NCBI RefSeq assembly: GCF_000687165.1 | Contig: NZ_JMKU01000002.1 | Location: forward strand, 335,170 to 399,169 | From: Paracidovorax oryzae ATCC 19882 | GTDB taxonomy: Bacteria > Pseudomonadota > Gammaproteobacteria > Burkholderiales > Burkholderiaceae_C | Reading direction: 5' to 3' | Length of the DNA stretch: 64,000 nt | Part shown: piece by piece, positions 9,472-18,370 of the stretch | Layout of the letters: the number at the start of each line of letters is the position of its first letter | Position numbering within the stretch: position 1 is the stretch's first letter | Position numbers and translations under genes: made by a program | Notes under the pieces: model-generated | What the model saw: the letters and a program-made list of their open reading frames with translations, nothing else | Databases searched by the model: none | What the model was told of the DNA's origin: nothing

Positions 9472-10938
9472 TCAAGACTCCTCCATCCAGCTATGCCCTT
9501 CGCGCGCCACCATGGCGCTCGCGGCACTGGGCCCCCAGCTGCCCGCGGCGTAGGGCCGTGGGCCGTCTTCCGAATCGCGCCAGGATTGCATGATGGGCTC
9601 GACCCAGCGCCATGCCGCTTCCTGCTCGTCGGCGCGCACGAAGAGGTTCAGCCGCCCGGCGATCACGTCGAGCAGCAGTCGCTCGTAGGCGCCCACCCGC
9701 TCGGTGCCGAAGCGCTGCTCGAAGTCCAGGTCCAGGTGGACGGGCGCCAGGGCCTGCACTTCCGAGATGCGCATGCCGCGCTTTTCCTGGCCGGCGGCGA
9801 AGAGGTGCAGCGCCACGCCGTCGCGCGGCTGCAGGTGGATCACGAGGCGGTTGGCGCTGCCCAGCGGCGTGCGATAGATCGCGTGCGGCGTGGGCCGGAA
9901 GTTGATGGCGATGTGCGCTTCGTGCGAGGCCAGCCGCTTGCCCGTGCGGACGTAGAACGGCACGCCCGCCCAGCGCCAGTTGGCGATTTCGGTGCGCAGC
10001 GCCACGAAGGTCTCCGTGCGGCTGTCCGCGGGCACGCCGTCTTCCTCGGCATAGCCGCGCACGCGCTCGCCGCCCAGCGAGCCGGCGGTGTACTGGCCGC
10101 GCACCACGTCCCGCGACAGCGTGGCCGGGGTCCAGGGCACCAGCGAGCGCAGCACCTTGAGCTTTTCGTCGCGGATGGCGTCGGCATGGGCGTTGATGGG
10201 CGGCTCCATGCCGATGGCGCAGAGCAGCTGCAGTGCGTGGTTCTGCACCATGTCGCGCAGCGCGCCCGTGCCGTCGTAGAACGCGCCGCGCTTTTCCACG
10301 CCGAGCTTCTCGGCCATGGTGATCTCGATGCTGGCCACGGTCTCGCGGCGCCAGAGCGGCTCGAACAAGGCGTTGCCGAAGCGCAGTGCCAGCAGGTTCT
10401 GCACCGACGGCTTGCCCAGGTAGTGGTCGATGCGGAAGATCTGCTCTTCGTCGAACACGCGGCGCACGGCGGCGTTGATGGCGCGGTTGGAGGCCAGGTC
10501 GTGGCCCAGGGGCTTTTCCAGCACCACCCGCGTGTGCGGCGTGGCGAGGCCCGCGGCGCCCAGTTGCTCGCAGGCCGTGGTGAACAGGCCCGGGGCGGTC
10601 GCGAGGTACATCACCACGGTGTCGGCCTGCCGCTCGGCGAGGCGCGCCCCGAGCGCGGCGTAGTCGGCAGGCCTGGACAGGTCCATGCGCTGGTAGTGGA
10701 GCAGGGCGGCGAAGCGCTCGAACTCCTCGGCGTTGGGACGCTTGTCGCCCTCCACCGCAGCGAACCGGCTGGCGATGAGTTCGCGGTAGGCCGCATCGCT
10801 CAGGTCGTCCCGTGCCACGCCGATGATGCGGCCTTCCTCCGGCAGAGATCCGTGCCGGAACGCCTGGAAGAGGGCCGGCAGCAGCTTGCGCCATGCCAGG
10901 TCGCCCGTGCCGCCGAACAGGACCAGATCGAAACTCAT
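9472..10938 (-). CDS. zwf: Glucose-6-phosphate 1-dehydrogenase
   Basis: Oxidises glucose 6-phosphate to 6-phosphogluconolactone with NAD(P)+, the entry to the Entner-Doudoroff and oxidative pentose-phosphate routes. It has 488 residues, the usual length. The N-terminal nucleotide-binding motif FGGTGDLAWRKLLPALF and the substrate/catalytic motif RIDHYLGK are both intact, as is the EKPLGHD block. I place the start at 10938 (MSFDLVLFGG), with GGGAG 11 bases upstream; the longer frame to 11010 adds a non-conserved Arg-rich leader. It is divergent from tal-pgi across 201 bases and followed by hexR. Confidence 0.96.
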   Translation of the reverse strand: MSFDLVLFGGTGDLAWRKLLPALFQAFRHGSLPEEGRIIGVARDDLSDAAYRELIASRFAAVEGDKRPNAEEFERFAALLHYQRMDLSRPADYAALGARLAERQADTVVMYLATAPGLFTTACEQLGAAGLATPHTRVVLEKPLGHDLASNRAINAAVRRVFDEEQIFRIDHYLGKPSVQNLLALRFGNALFEPLWRRETVASIEITMAEKLGVEKRGAFYDGTGALRDMVQNHALQLLCAIGMEPPINAHADAIRDEKLKVLRSLVPWTPATLSRDVVRGQYTAGSLGGERVRGYAEEDGVPADSRTETFVALRTEIANWRWAGVPFYVRTGKRLASHEAHIAINFRPTPHAIYRTPLGSANRLVIHLQPRDGVALHLFAAGQEKRGMRISEVQALAPVHLDLDFEQRFGTERVGAYERLLLDVIAGRLNLFVRADEQEAAWRWVEPIMQSWRDSEDGPRPYAAGSWGPSAASAMVAREGHSWMEES

Positions 10939-11139
10939 TGCTGCTGCGCTCCCGATGTCTGAGGTGGTTGGAGTGACGAAACCTGGACGGCGGGCAACGC
11001 CGCGGTCCATGGCGCGATGTTACCGAGTTTCATCTTGAGGTGCCGGCTGACAGGAACTCCGGTTACAACCCGCCTACACTCGCGGGTGGCGCAGCGGGGA
11101 CATCGCACCCCCGCCCCCCACCCAACCCCGGAGGATTGC

Positions 11140-12087
11140 ATGAACCAACTCGACGCCCTCAAGCAGGTCACCACGGTGGTGGCCGATACGGGCGATTTCC
11201 GACAGCTCGGCGCCTACCAGCCGCAGGATGCGACCACCAATCCCTCGCTGATCCTCAAGGCGGTTCAGAAGGCCGAGTACGCTCCCTTGCTCCAGGAATC
11301 CGTCGAGCGCTGGCGCGGACGGCCGCTCGACGAGATCATGGACCGGCTGATCGTGCGCTTCGGCTGCGAGATCCTGTCGCTGATTCCCGGGCGCGTCTCC
11401 ACCGAAGTGGACGCCCGCCTCTCCTTCGACACGATGGCCACGGTGACGCGCGGCGAGCGCATCATCGACCTCTACCGGGCCGAGGGCGTGGACACCGCCC
11501 GCGTGCTGATCAAGATCGCCGCCACCTGGGAAGGCATCGAGGCCGCCCGCATCCTGGAGCAGCGCGGCATCCACACCAACCTCACGCTGCTCTTCTCGCC
11601 CGTGCAGGCCGTGGCCTGCGGCGCGGCCAGGGTGCAGCTCATCTCGCCCTTCGTGGGCCGCATCTACGACTGGTACAAGAAGCAGGCAGGCGCGCAGTGG
11701 GACGAGGCGGCGATGTCCGGCCCCAACGACCCCGGCGTGCAGTCGGTGCGCCAGATCTACCAGTACTACAAGCATTTCGGCATCCGCACCGAGGTCATGG
11801 GCGCGAGCTTCCGCAACGTGGGGCAGATCACCGCGCTGGCAGGCTGCGACCTGCTGACCATCGCGCCGGAACTGCTGGCGCAGCTGGCCGCGTCGGATGC
11901 GCCGCTCACCCGTGCGCTCGACCCGGATGCCGCACGCAGCCTGGAGCTGCAGCCGGTGCAGTACGACGAGCCCGGCTTCCGCTACGCGCTCAATGCCGAC
12001 GCCATGGCGACCGAGAAGCTGGCCGAGGGCATCCGCGCCTTCGCCGCCGACGCCGCCAAGCTTGAGCAGATGGTCCTTGCCGCATGA
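11140..12087 (+). CDS. tal: Transaldolase
   Basis: Transfers a dihydroxyacetone unit between sedoheptulose 7-phosphate and glyceraldehyde 3-phosphate in the non-oxidative pentose-phosphate pathway; cytoplasmic. It has 315 residues, the classic TalA/TalB length. The Schiff-base lysine is Lys125 in [13 protein letters not shown]. Other family blocks are [12 protein letters not shown] near the N-terminus and [18 protein letters not shown] 11140 is preceded by GGAGG at 11130-11134. The stop is 13 bases before the pgi ATG, so the two are co-transcribed. The window holds a second, much smaller transaldolase-family gene in the polyol operon. Confidence 0.96.
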   Translation: MNQLDALKQVTTVVADTGDFRQLGAYQPQDATTNPSLILKAVQKAEYAPLLQESVERWRGRPLDEIMDRLIVRFGCEILSLIPGRVSTEVDARLSFDTMATVTRGERIIDLYRAEGVDTARVLIKIAATWEGIEAARILEQRGIHTNLTLLFSPVQAVACGAARVQLISPFVGRIYDWYKKQAGAQWDEAAMSGPNDPGVQSVRQIYQYYKHFGIRTEVMGASFRNVGQITALAGCDLLTIAPELLAQLAASDAPLTRALDPDAARSLELQPVQYDEPGFRYALNADAMATEKLAEGIRAFAADAAKLEQMVLAA

Positions 12088-12100
12088 GGAGGGACGCGCG

Positions 12101-13687
12101 ATGACCCTCCAAGCTGCCGGACGCGTGCGCTGCGACCGCACCGCCGCCTGGGCCGCGCTGCAGGCCCACTACGATGCCGCAGGCCGTGGCTTCGACGTCC
12201 GCGACGCCTTCGCGGCGGACCCGCAGCGCTTCGGGCGCTTCAGCCAGGAAGCGCCGCACGTCTTCGCCGACCTGTCCAAGAACCGCATCGGTGCCGACAC
12301 CGAATCCCTGCTGCTGCAACTGGCCCGCGAATGCGGCCTGGAAGGCTGGCGCGACGCGATGTTCGCGGGCGAGGCGATCAACCACACGGAACAGCGCGCG
12401 GTGATGCACTGGCTGCTGCGCGAGCCGGCCCCGGCCGCGCAGCCCGCCGTGCCCGAGGCATCCGGTCTGGTGGCCGCCGGCCGGCGCGACGTGCATGCCA
12501 CCCTGCAGGCCATGCTGGATTTCGCCGAGCGTGTGCGGGCCGACGATGCCATCACCGACATCGTGAACATCGGCATCGGCGGCTCCGACCTGGGCCCGTC
12601 GATGGTCACCAAGGCGCTGGACGACCTGTGCCATCCGGGCAAGCGCCTGCATTTCGTCTCCAACGTGGACGGTGCCGAGCTGGGCGGCGTGCTGCGCACG
12701 CTGCGCCCGCAAAGCACGCTGTTCCTGATCGCCTCCAAGACCTTCACCACCGCCGAGACGATGACCAACGCGCATGCCGCGCGGGCCTGGTTCCTGGCCC
12801 GGGGCGGCAGCGAAGAGGGATTGCAGCGCCACTTCGCCGCGCTGACCACGAACGTGGAGGCCGCGGCCGCCTTCGGCATCCAGACCACGTTTGGGTTCTG
12901 GGACTGGGTGGGCGGGCGCTATTCGCTCTGGTCCGCCATCGGGCTGCCCATCGCGATCGCGGTGGGGGCCGACGGCTTCCGTGGCCTGCTGGCGGGCGCG
13001 CACGCGATGGACGGGCACTTCCGCACCGCGCCGCTGGAGCGCAACCTGCCGGTGCGCCTCGGCCTGCTGGATGTCTGGTACCGCAACTTCCACGGCTTCT
13101 CGACGCGCAGCGTGGCGCCCTACAGCCATGCGCTGCGCCGGCTGCCGGCCTACCTGCAGCAGCTGGAGATGGAGAGCAACGGCAAGGGCGTGGATGCCGA
13201 AGGCGAGACGCTGCCCTTCGCTACCTCGCCCGTGGTCTGGGGCGAGCCCGGCACGAACGGCCAGCATGCCTTCTTCCAGATGATCCACCAGGGGCCGGAC
13301 ATCCTGCCGGTGGAGTTCATCGTGCTGCGCGAACCGGGCCGCGACCTGCCGGAGCAGCACCCCCGCCTCGTGGCCAATGCCCTGGCGCAGGCCAAGGCGC
13401 TGATGCAGGGCAAGGCCAGCGACGACGGCCACCGCCGCTTCACGGGCAACCGCCCCAGCACCTTCCTGGTACTGGACCGGCTCGATCCCCCGTCGCTGGG
13501 AGCGCTGATCGCGCTCTACGAGCACCGCGTCTTCGTGAGCGGCGCGCTGTGGGGCATCAACAGCTTCGACCAGTGGGGCGTGGAGCTGGGCAAGGTGCTC
13601 GCGAAAGAACTGGAGCCGCGGCTGGCATCGGGCGACGGCGAGGGGCTGGACGGCTCGACGGCCGGATTGCTGGCGCGCCTGCGATAG
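12101..13687 (+). CDS. pgi: Glucose-6-phosphate isomerase
   Basis: Interconverts glucose 6-phosphate and fructose 6-phosphate. 528 residues, slightly shorter than the E. coli enzyme (549). Signature blocks are visible: IGIGGSDLGPSMV, IASKTFTTAETM, GGRYSLWSAIGL, and MESNGKGVDAEG, followed by GEPGTNGQHAFFQMIHQG, which holds the catalytic His region. ATG 12101 is chosen because a GGAGGG site at 12087-12092, straddling the end of the tal stop, precedes it by eight bases; the longer open frame overlaps tal and is not coding. Downstream are candidate terminator hairpins at 13756 and 13861. Confidence 0.96.
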   Translation: MTLQAAGRVRCDRTAAWAALQAHYDAAGRGFDVRDAFAADPQRFGRFSQEAPHVFADLSKNRIGADTESLLLQLARECGLEGWRDAMFAGEAINHTEQRAVMHWLLREPAPAAQPAVPEASGLVAAGRRDVHATLQAMLDFAERVRADDAITDIVNIGIGGSDLGPSMVTKALDDLCHPGKRLHFVSNVDGAELGGVLRTLRPQSTLFLIASKTFTTAETMTNAHAARAWFLARGGSEEGLQRHFAALTTNVEAAAAFGIQTTFGFWDWVGGRYSLWSAIGLPIAIAVGADGFRGLLAGAHAMDGHFRTAPLERNLPVRLGLLDVWYRNFHGFSTRSVAPYSHALRRLPAYLQQLEMESNGKGVDAEGETLPFATSPVVWGEPGTNGQHAFFQMIHQGPDILPVEFIVLREPGRDLPEQHPRLVANALAQAKALMQGKASDDGHRRFTGNRPSTFLVLDRLDPPSLGALIALYEHRVFVSGALWGINSFDQWGVELGKVLAKELEPRLASGDGEGLDGSTAGLLARLR

Positions 13688-13755
13688 CCCGCAAGGTACA
13701 AAAAAGGGGCAACGAAAGGGGGCAGCGGCGCGCGGCCGTTCGCTCCCCGTTGCGA

Positions 13756-13782
13756 CTTCGCCAGGTGCAACGCCTGGCGAAG
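13756..13782 (+). terminator. Stem-loop downstream of pgi
   Basis: A perfect ten-base-pair stem (CTTCGCCAGG/CCTGGCGAAG) with a seven-base loop begins 69 bases after the pgi stop. It has no T tract, so it may act as a 3' stability element or a rho-assisted terminator rather than a classical one. Confidence 0.4.
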
Positions 13783-13860
13783 GTACCGGGCATGGGTGCG
13801 CCGCAGCCAATAGCGTGGCGAGTAGTAGACAGAACTTCGTCTTTACACGGGCTGCACGGT

Positions 13861-13885
13861 AAAAACCGGTGGCGTCCGGGTTTTT
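13861..13885 (+). terminator. Rho-independent terminator candidate between pgi and chemoreceptor
   Basis: AAAAACC at 13861 pairs with GGTTTTT ending at 13885 around a GC-rich centre with one bulged G. The structure ends in five T residues. It lies 174 bases after pgi and 82 before the chemoreceptor ATG, so it could insulate the two units. Confidence 0.45.
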
Positions 13886-13966
13886 CACCTTTGGAAACAT
13901 TTAGTCTTGGTTGATAACAACGGTTGAGCTCCGGCTCGCCACTCGTTTCACTCAACCAGGCCGCCC

Positions 13967-15877
13967 ATGTTCCGCACAGCCTCCACCCAGCGACGGTTTA
14001 CTGTTCTCATTTGCGTGTTCTTCTTTCTGCTGTTGCTCGGCACGTTTGCCGTGATCCAGCTGTCGGTGAAGCCCGACCTGTCAGCACTGGAGGGCAAGGT
14101 CGCCGCCGCCAACGTGGACCAGATTTCGGTGCGCATCAGCGAGCAGTTGCGGCAGGTGGAGGCCCAGTCGCGCAGCATCACCCAGACGGTGGCCCTGCTG
14201 TCCAGCGACCAGATCGACGTGCTGCAGCCCGGGCTGGTGGACCAGTACGGCGACCCGAACGTGTTCGGCGGCGGCATCTGGCCGCTGCCCAACCAGCGTG
14301 AACAGGGGCGCGACAAGTTCAGTACCTTCTTCGCGCGCGACGGCAGCAACAAGCTGGTCGTGAACACCCACTGGAACTCGCCCGAGTCGCTGAAGTACTG
14401 GGAGCAGCCGTGGTACGAGAACGGCAAGACGGCGCCCAAGGGCCAGTGCAAGTGGGCCAAGGCCTACCAGGACGCCGCCAGCCCGCAGCCGCGCACCAAC
14501 TGCGCCATGCCCATCTACAAGGGCGACACGCTCTGGGGCGTGTCCACCATCGACGTGACGCTGGGCTTCTTCAACCGGCTGGTGGCCGACATGGAAGCCA
14601 AGGTCCAGGGCCAGATCCTGATCGTGGAGGCCGACGGCAAGATCGTCAGCAACAGCAGCCGCATCCAGGGCAACATCGTGCTGAAGAACCTGTCCGAGAT
14701 CGCATCCACCTCGCCCATGGCGGCAGAGATCCTGCGCCTGCTGCCCCAGGTACAGGGCGGCGCCATGGTGGAACAGGCCTACCAGGGGGACGGCGGCGCG
14801 CAGATGCTGTTCCTGAAGCCGATCCCCGGCAGCCCGTGGCTGATCGCCACCAGCATTCCGGCCTCGCTGCTGGCGGTGAACAGCCAGCGCATCCTGACCA
14901 AGCTGGCGGCCGTGCAGGTGCCGATGGCGATCGTGCTGCTGGCGCTGATGGTGCTGGGCATCCGCCTCTTCATGCGGCGCCTGAGCGTGCTGAAGACCAA
15001 CATCGACGCACTGTCCGCCGGCGAAGCCGACCTGACACGCCGGCTGCCCGAGACGGGCGGCACCGAATTCAGCGAAGTCGCGCAGAGCTTCAATGCCTTC
15101 ATCGCGCGGCTGCAGGGCGTGGTGGGCCAGGTGGTGAACGGTGCCTCGTCGATCGAGGCCGCGTCCGGCGAGATCTCCTCCGGTAACCAGGACCTGTCCG
15201 TGCGCACCGAAGAGCAGGCCACGTTCCTGCAGGAGACGGCCGGTTCGATGGACCAGATCACCAACACCGTCAGGCAGAACGCCGACAGTGCCAACCAAGC
15301 CAACCAGCTGGCAACGGACGCCTTCCAGGTGGCGACGCGCGGCGGCCAGGTGATCGGCAACGTGGTCGAGACCATGGACTCGATCAGCGCCTCGTCGAAG
15401 AAGGTGGTGGACATCATCGGCGTGATCGACGGCATCGCGTTCCAGACCAACATCCTGGCGCTCAATGCGGCGGTGGAGGCCGCCCGTGCGGGCGAACAGG
15501 GCCGGGGCTTCGCCGTGGTGGCCAGCGAAGTGCGCAGCCTGGCGCAGCGCAGTGCGGAGGCGGCCAAGGACATCAAGCACCTGATCGCCGACTCGGTCGC
15601 CAAGGTCGAATCCGGCAGCGCACTCGTGGTGCAGGCCGGCACGACCATGCAGGAGATCATCGCCACCAACACCAACATGGCCGCGATCATGGGCGAGATC
15701 ATGGCGGCCAGCGTGGAGCAGAGCAAAGGCATCGAACGCGTGAACCAGGCGATCGCGCAACTGGACACCACCACGCAACAGAACGCCGCGCTGGTCGAAG
15801 AGGTCTCGGCCGCCGCGCGCTCGATGCAGGAGCAGACCAGCATGCTGATCCAGGTGGTGGGCGCGTTCAAGGTCTGA
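13967..15877 (+). CDS. Methyl-accepting chemotaxis protein with periplasmic Cache-type sensor
   Basis: Chemoreceptor of 636 residues. TM1 is at about residues 11-30. A periplasmic region of roughly 270 residues follows, carrying dCache-like features ([38 protein letters not shown]). TM2 is at about 316-337, then HAMP and the signalling domain. The hairpin tip [14 protein letters not shown] is intact, so it should couple to CheA/CheW. There is no C-terminal CheR-binding pentapeptide. Cache sensors bind amino acids, organic acids or other small molecules; which one is not decidable here. It stands alone and ends in a good terminator at 15899. I found no convincing sigma-28 site upstream. Confidence 0.93.
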   Translation: MFRTASTQRRFTVLICVFFFLLLLGTFAVIQLSVKPDLSALEGKVAAANVDQISVRISEQLRQVEAQSRSITQTVALLSSDQIDVLQPGLVDQYGDPNVFGGGIWPLPNQREQGRDKFSTFFARDGSNKLVVNTHWNSPESLKYWEQPWYENGKTAPKGQCKWAKAYQDAASPQPRTNCAMPIYKGDTLWGVSTIDVTLGFFNRLVADMEAKVQGQILIVEADGKIVSNSSRIQGNIVLKNLSEIASTSPMAAEILRLLPQVQGGAMVEQAYQGDGGAQMLFLKPIPGSPWLIATSIPASLLAVNSQRILTKLAAVQVPMAIVLLALMVLGIRLFMRRLSVLKTNIDALSAGEADLTRRLPETGGTEFSEVAQSFNAFIARLQGVVGQVVNGASSIEAASGEISSGNQDLSVRTEEQATFLQETAGSMDQITNTVRQNADSANQANQLATDAFQVATRGGQVIGNVVETMDSISASSKKVVDIIGVIDGIAFQTNILALNAAVEAARAGEQGRGFAVVASEVRSLAQRSAEAAKDIKHLIADSVAKVESGSALVVQAGTTMQEIIATNTNMAAIMGEIMAASVEQSKGIERVNQAIAQLDTTTQQNAALVEEVSAAARSMQEQTSMLIQVVGAFKV

Positions 15878-15898
15878 AGCGCCCCCGCATCCGGCATG

Positions 15899-15921
15899 AC
15901 AGCCCGCTCCATGCGGGCTGT
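15899..15921 (+). terminator. Terminator stem-loop after the Cache chemoreceptor
   Basis: A perfect nine-base-pair stem (ACAGCCCGC/GCGGGCTGT) with a five-base loop starts 22 bases after the stop. It is followed by CTGCTTT, a weak T tract. It separates the chemoreceptor from the polyol operon. Confidence 0.65.
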
Positions 15922-15949
15922 CTGCTTTGGAGTCATCGCAGGCCAATTT

Positions 15950-15967
15950 CCATGCTGTATTGCATGG
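15950..15967. promoter_or_regulatory. Inverted repeat upstream of the polyol operon
   Basis: CCATGC-N6-GCATGG, a perfect six-base dyad, lies 148 bases before mtlE in a locally AT-richer stretch. It could be an operator for an unidentified dimeric regulator, or chance. Confidence 0.3.
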
Positions 15968-16000
15968 ATTAGGGAATATCCCAGGCAGTAGGCGCAAAAA

Positions 16001-16030
16001 AGTACCAGCCCCGGTGAAGCGAGTACCAGC
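16001..16030 (+). promoter_or_regulatory. Tandem direct repeat, candidate MtlR (AraC) binding site
   Basis: The nine-mer AGTACCAGC occurs at 16001-16009 and again at 16022-16030, with starts exactly 21 bases (two helical turns) apart. AraC-type activators characteristically bind such head-to-tail repeats. The site is 85 bases before the mtlE ATG, and the same operon encodes an AraC-family regulator. I could not identify a clear -10 box. Confidence 0.5.
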
Positions 16031-16114
16031 GTGGAGGGCGAGGCTTGGCCAGAATTCCACTCCACGGCGACCTGTTCGACATGAAGGCGGGCGTCGCTCA
16101 CCCAAGGAGACAAC

Positions 16115-17425
16115 ATGAAGCGTTTTCTGAAAGCGGGCCTCGCCCTGGCCGTGGCCGGCGCAGCCGGCATGTCCCAGGCCGCCACCGAACTCGTGATCGC
16201 GACCGTCAACAACGGCCACATGATCGAGATGCAGAAGCTCACCCCCTTCTTCGAGAAGGCCTACCCCGACATCAAGCTCAAGTGGGTCACGCTGGAGGAG
16301 GGCACGCTGCGCCAGCGCGTGACCACGGACATCGCCACCAAGGGCGGTCAGTTCGACGTGATGACCATCGGCCTCTACGAAGCACCGATCTGGTCGAAGA
16401 AAGGCTGGCTCAAGCCCATCGCCACCGACGCGGCCTACGATGTGGACGACCTGCTGCCTGCCATCCGGGACGGCCTGTCCCATGATGGCAAGCTCTACGC
16501 GGCCCCCTTCTACGGCGAGAGCTCCATGCTCATGTACCGCAAGGACCTGGCCGACAGGCTGGGCGTGAAGTTCTCCGACCAGCCCACGTGGGCCGAGGTG
16601 AAGGCCTTCGCCGACAAGGCCAACGACCCCAAGGCGGGCGTGTATGGCATGTGCCTGCGCGGCAAGCCGGGCTGGGGCGACAACATGGCCTTCCTTTCCA
16701 CGCTGGTCAACACCTACGGCGGCCAGTGGTTCGACATGGCCTGGAAGCCGCAGATCGACTCCCAGCCCTGGAAGGACGCCATCGGCTTCTACGTCGATCT
16801 GATGAAGAAGGACGGCCCCCCGGGCGCCTCGGCCAACAGCTTCAACGAGAACCTGGCGCTGTTCAGCGAAGGCAAGTGCGCGGCCTGGGTGGACGCCACC
16901 ATCGCGGCCTCGTTCGTCAGCGACCCGAAGCAATCGAAGGTGGCCGACAAGGTGGCGTTCGCGCAGGCGCCCACCGCCGTCACGCCCAAGGGCGCGAACT
17001 GGCTGTGGTCATGGAACCTGGCCATTCCCGCGGGTTCGTCCAAGGACGACGCGGCGCAGAAGTTCATCCGCTGGGCCACGTCCAAGGACTACATCGCGCT
17101 GGTGGCCAAGGAAGCCGGCTGGGCGGCGGTGCCCACGGGCACGCGCAAGTCCACCTATGCGAACCCCGAGTTCCAGAAGGTCGCGAAATTCGCCGCCGCC
17201 GAGAAGAAGGCCATCGACTCGGCCAACCTCTCTGACAGCACCCTGCCCAAGTCGCCCTATACCGGCGTGCAGTACGTGGCGATCCCCGAGTTCCAGGCCA
17301 TCGGCATCGCGGTGGGCCAGCAGATGAGCGCGGCGCTCTCGGGCAAGGCGACCGTGGAACAGGCGCTCAAGACCTCGCAGACCATCGCGGAGCGCGAGAT
17401 GAAGAAGGCCGGCTACTACAAGTAA
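16115..17425 (+). CDS. mtlE: Polyol ABC transporter substrate-binding protein
   Basis: Periplasmic receptor for mannitol/sorbitol-type polyols, 436 residues, of the MtlE/SmoE branch of the extracellular solute-binding family 1. The signal peptide is clear (MKRFLKAGLALAVAGAAGMSQA, cleavage near residue 22). Family blocks include KWVTLEEGTLRQRVTTDIA, FDVMTIGLYEAPIW and AAPFYGESSMLMYRKDL. AAGGAGA lies seven bases before the ATG. First gene of the polyol operon; a strong hairpin at 17440 separates it from the permease genes, a common way to raise binding-protein levels over the membrane subunits. Gene order matches Pseudomonas mtlEFGKDYZ. Confidence 0.9.
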   Translation: MKRFLKAGLALAVAGAAGMSQAATELVIATVNNGHMIEMQKLTPFFEKAYPDIKLKWVTLEEGTLRQRVTTDIATKGGQFDVMTIGLYEAPIWSKKGWLKPIATDAAYDVDDLLPAIRDGLSHDGKLYAAPFYGESSMLMYRKDLADRLGVKFSDQPTWAEVKAFADKANDPKAGVYGMCLRGKPGWGDNMAFLSTLVNTYGGQWFDMAWKPQIDSQPWKDAIGFYVDLMKKDGPPGASANSFNENLALFSEGKCAAWVDATIAASFVSDPKQSKVADKVAFAQAPTAVTPKGANWLWSWNLAIPAGSSKDDAAQKFIRWATSKDYIALVAKEAGWAAVPTGTRKSTYANPEFQKVAKFAAAEKKAIDSANLSDSTLPKSPYTGVQYVAIPEFQAIGIAVGQQMSAALSGKATVEQALKTSQTIAEREMKKAGYYK

Positions 17426-17439
17426 GCCTCCGCCCCGGC

Positions 17440-17462
17440 GGCCCGCGGCATGCCGCGCGGCC
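17440..17462 (+). other. Strong intercistronic hairpin between mtlE and mtlF
   Basis: The perfect palindrome CGCGGCATGCCGCG (17444-17457) is extended by GGCC/GGCC arms with one bulged C. It lies 15 bases after the mtlE stop and before the permease genes. Such hairpins protect the upstream mRNA segment or reduce read-through, giving more binding protein than permease. Confidence 0.55.
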
Positions 17463-17494
17463 GCGTGCCAGCCCACCGCAACGGACACGCTGCC

Positions 17495-18352
17495 ATGAAA
17501 AGACTCCTGCCCCGCGCCCTGATGGCGCCCGCGGTGCTCACGCTGCTGGCGTGGATGATCGTGCCGCTCGCCATGACGGTGTATTTCTCGGTCGTCAGCT
17601 ACAACCTGATGCAGCCGGGAGAGCATCCGTTCGCAGGCCTGGACAATTTCCAGTATTTCGTCACCGACCCGGACTTCTGGCCGGCGGTATGGAACACGCT
17701 GGTGCTCATCGGCAGCGCCATCGCCATCACCGTGGTGCTGGGCGTGCTGCTGGCGCTGCTGGTGAACGAGCCCTTCCCGGGGCGCGGCATCGTCCGGGTG
17801 CTGCTGATCTCGCCCTTCTTCGTCATGCCCGCGGTCAACGCGCTGCTGTGGAAGCACATGATGATGAACCCGATCTACGGCATTCTGGCCGACCTGTGGC
17901 GGTTCTTCGGCGCCACGCCCATCGACTGGATGACCGACTATCCGCTGCTGTCGGTCATCATCATGGTGGCCTGGCAGTGGCTGCCCTTCGCCTGCCTGAT
18001 CTTCATCACCTCGCTGCAGTCGCTGGACCGCGAGCAGATGGAGGCCGCGCGCATGGACGGCGCAACCGCCGTGCAGCGTTTCTTCTACCTGGTCATCCCG
18101 CACCTGGGCCGCCCGATGGCGGTGGTCATCATGATCGAGATGATCTTCCTGCTGAGCGTGTTCGCGGAGATCGCGATCACCACCAGCGGCGGCCCGGGCA
18201 ACGCCAGCACCAACATGACCTACCTGATCTTCAAGCAGGCGCTCATGAACTTCGACGTGGGCGTGGCCTCGGCGGGAGCGCTGTTCGCGGTGGTGCTGGC
18301 CAACATCGTGGCCGTCTTCCTGATCCGCATCGTCGGCAGGAACCTGGACTGA
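17495..18352 (+). CDS. mtlF: Polyol ABC transporter permease 1
   Basis: MalF-type inner-membrane permease, 285 residues with about six helices. The first is near the N-terminus (PAVLTLLAWMIVPLAMTVYF). The EAA coupling loop is EQMEAARMDGATAVQRFFYLVIP, near residues 178-200. ATG 17495 (MKRLLPRAL) is preferred over ATG 17450, whose extra 15 residues lie in the intercistronic hairpin. With MtlG it forms the heterodimeric channel served by MtlK and fed by MtlE. The assignment to polyols rests on sequence resemblance and on the dehydrogenases encoded downstream. Confidence 0.88.
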   Translation: MKRLLPRALMAPAVLTLLAWMIVPLAMTVYFSVVSYNLMQPGEHPFAGLDNFQYFVTDPDFWPAVWNTLVLIGSAIAITVVLGVLLALLVNEPFPGRGIVRVLLISPFFVMPAVNALLWKHMMMNPIYGILADLWRFFGATPIDWMTDYPLLSVIIMVAWQWLPFACLIFITSLQSLDREQMEAARMDGATAVQRFFYLVIPHLGRPMAVVIMIEMIFLLSVFAEIAITTSGGPGNASTNMTYLIFKQALMNFDVGVASAGALFAVVLANIVAVFLIRIVGRNLD

Positions 18353-18370
18353 ACAAGGCGCTGAACCACC

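Noticed and set aside
13891..13917. Possible promoter TTGGAA-N15-TGATAA before the Cache chemoreceptor
   Set aside because: Spacer is too short and both boxes are poor; it also fails as a sigma-28 site because no TAAA lies 15 bases before the -10-like sequence.
14081..16933. 950-codon minus-strand open frame across the Cache chemoreceptor and mtlE
   Set aside because: Antisense shadow of two clear genes on the other strand; it spans a terminator and an intergenic region and shows no family motif.
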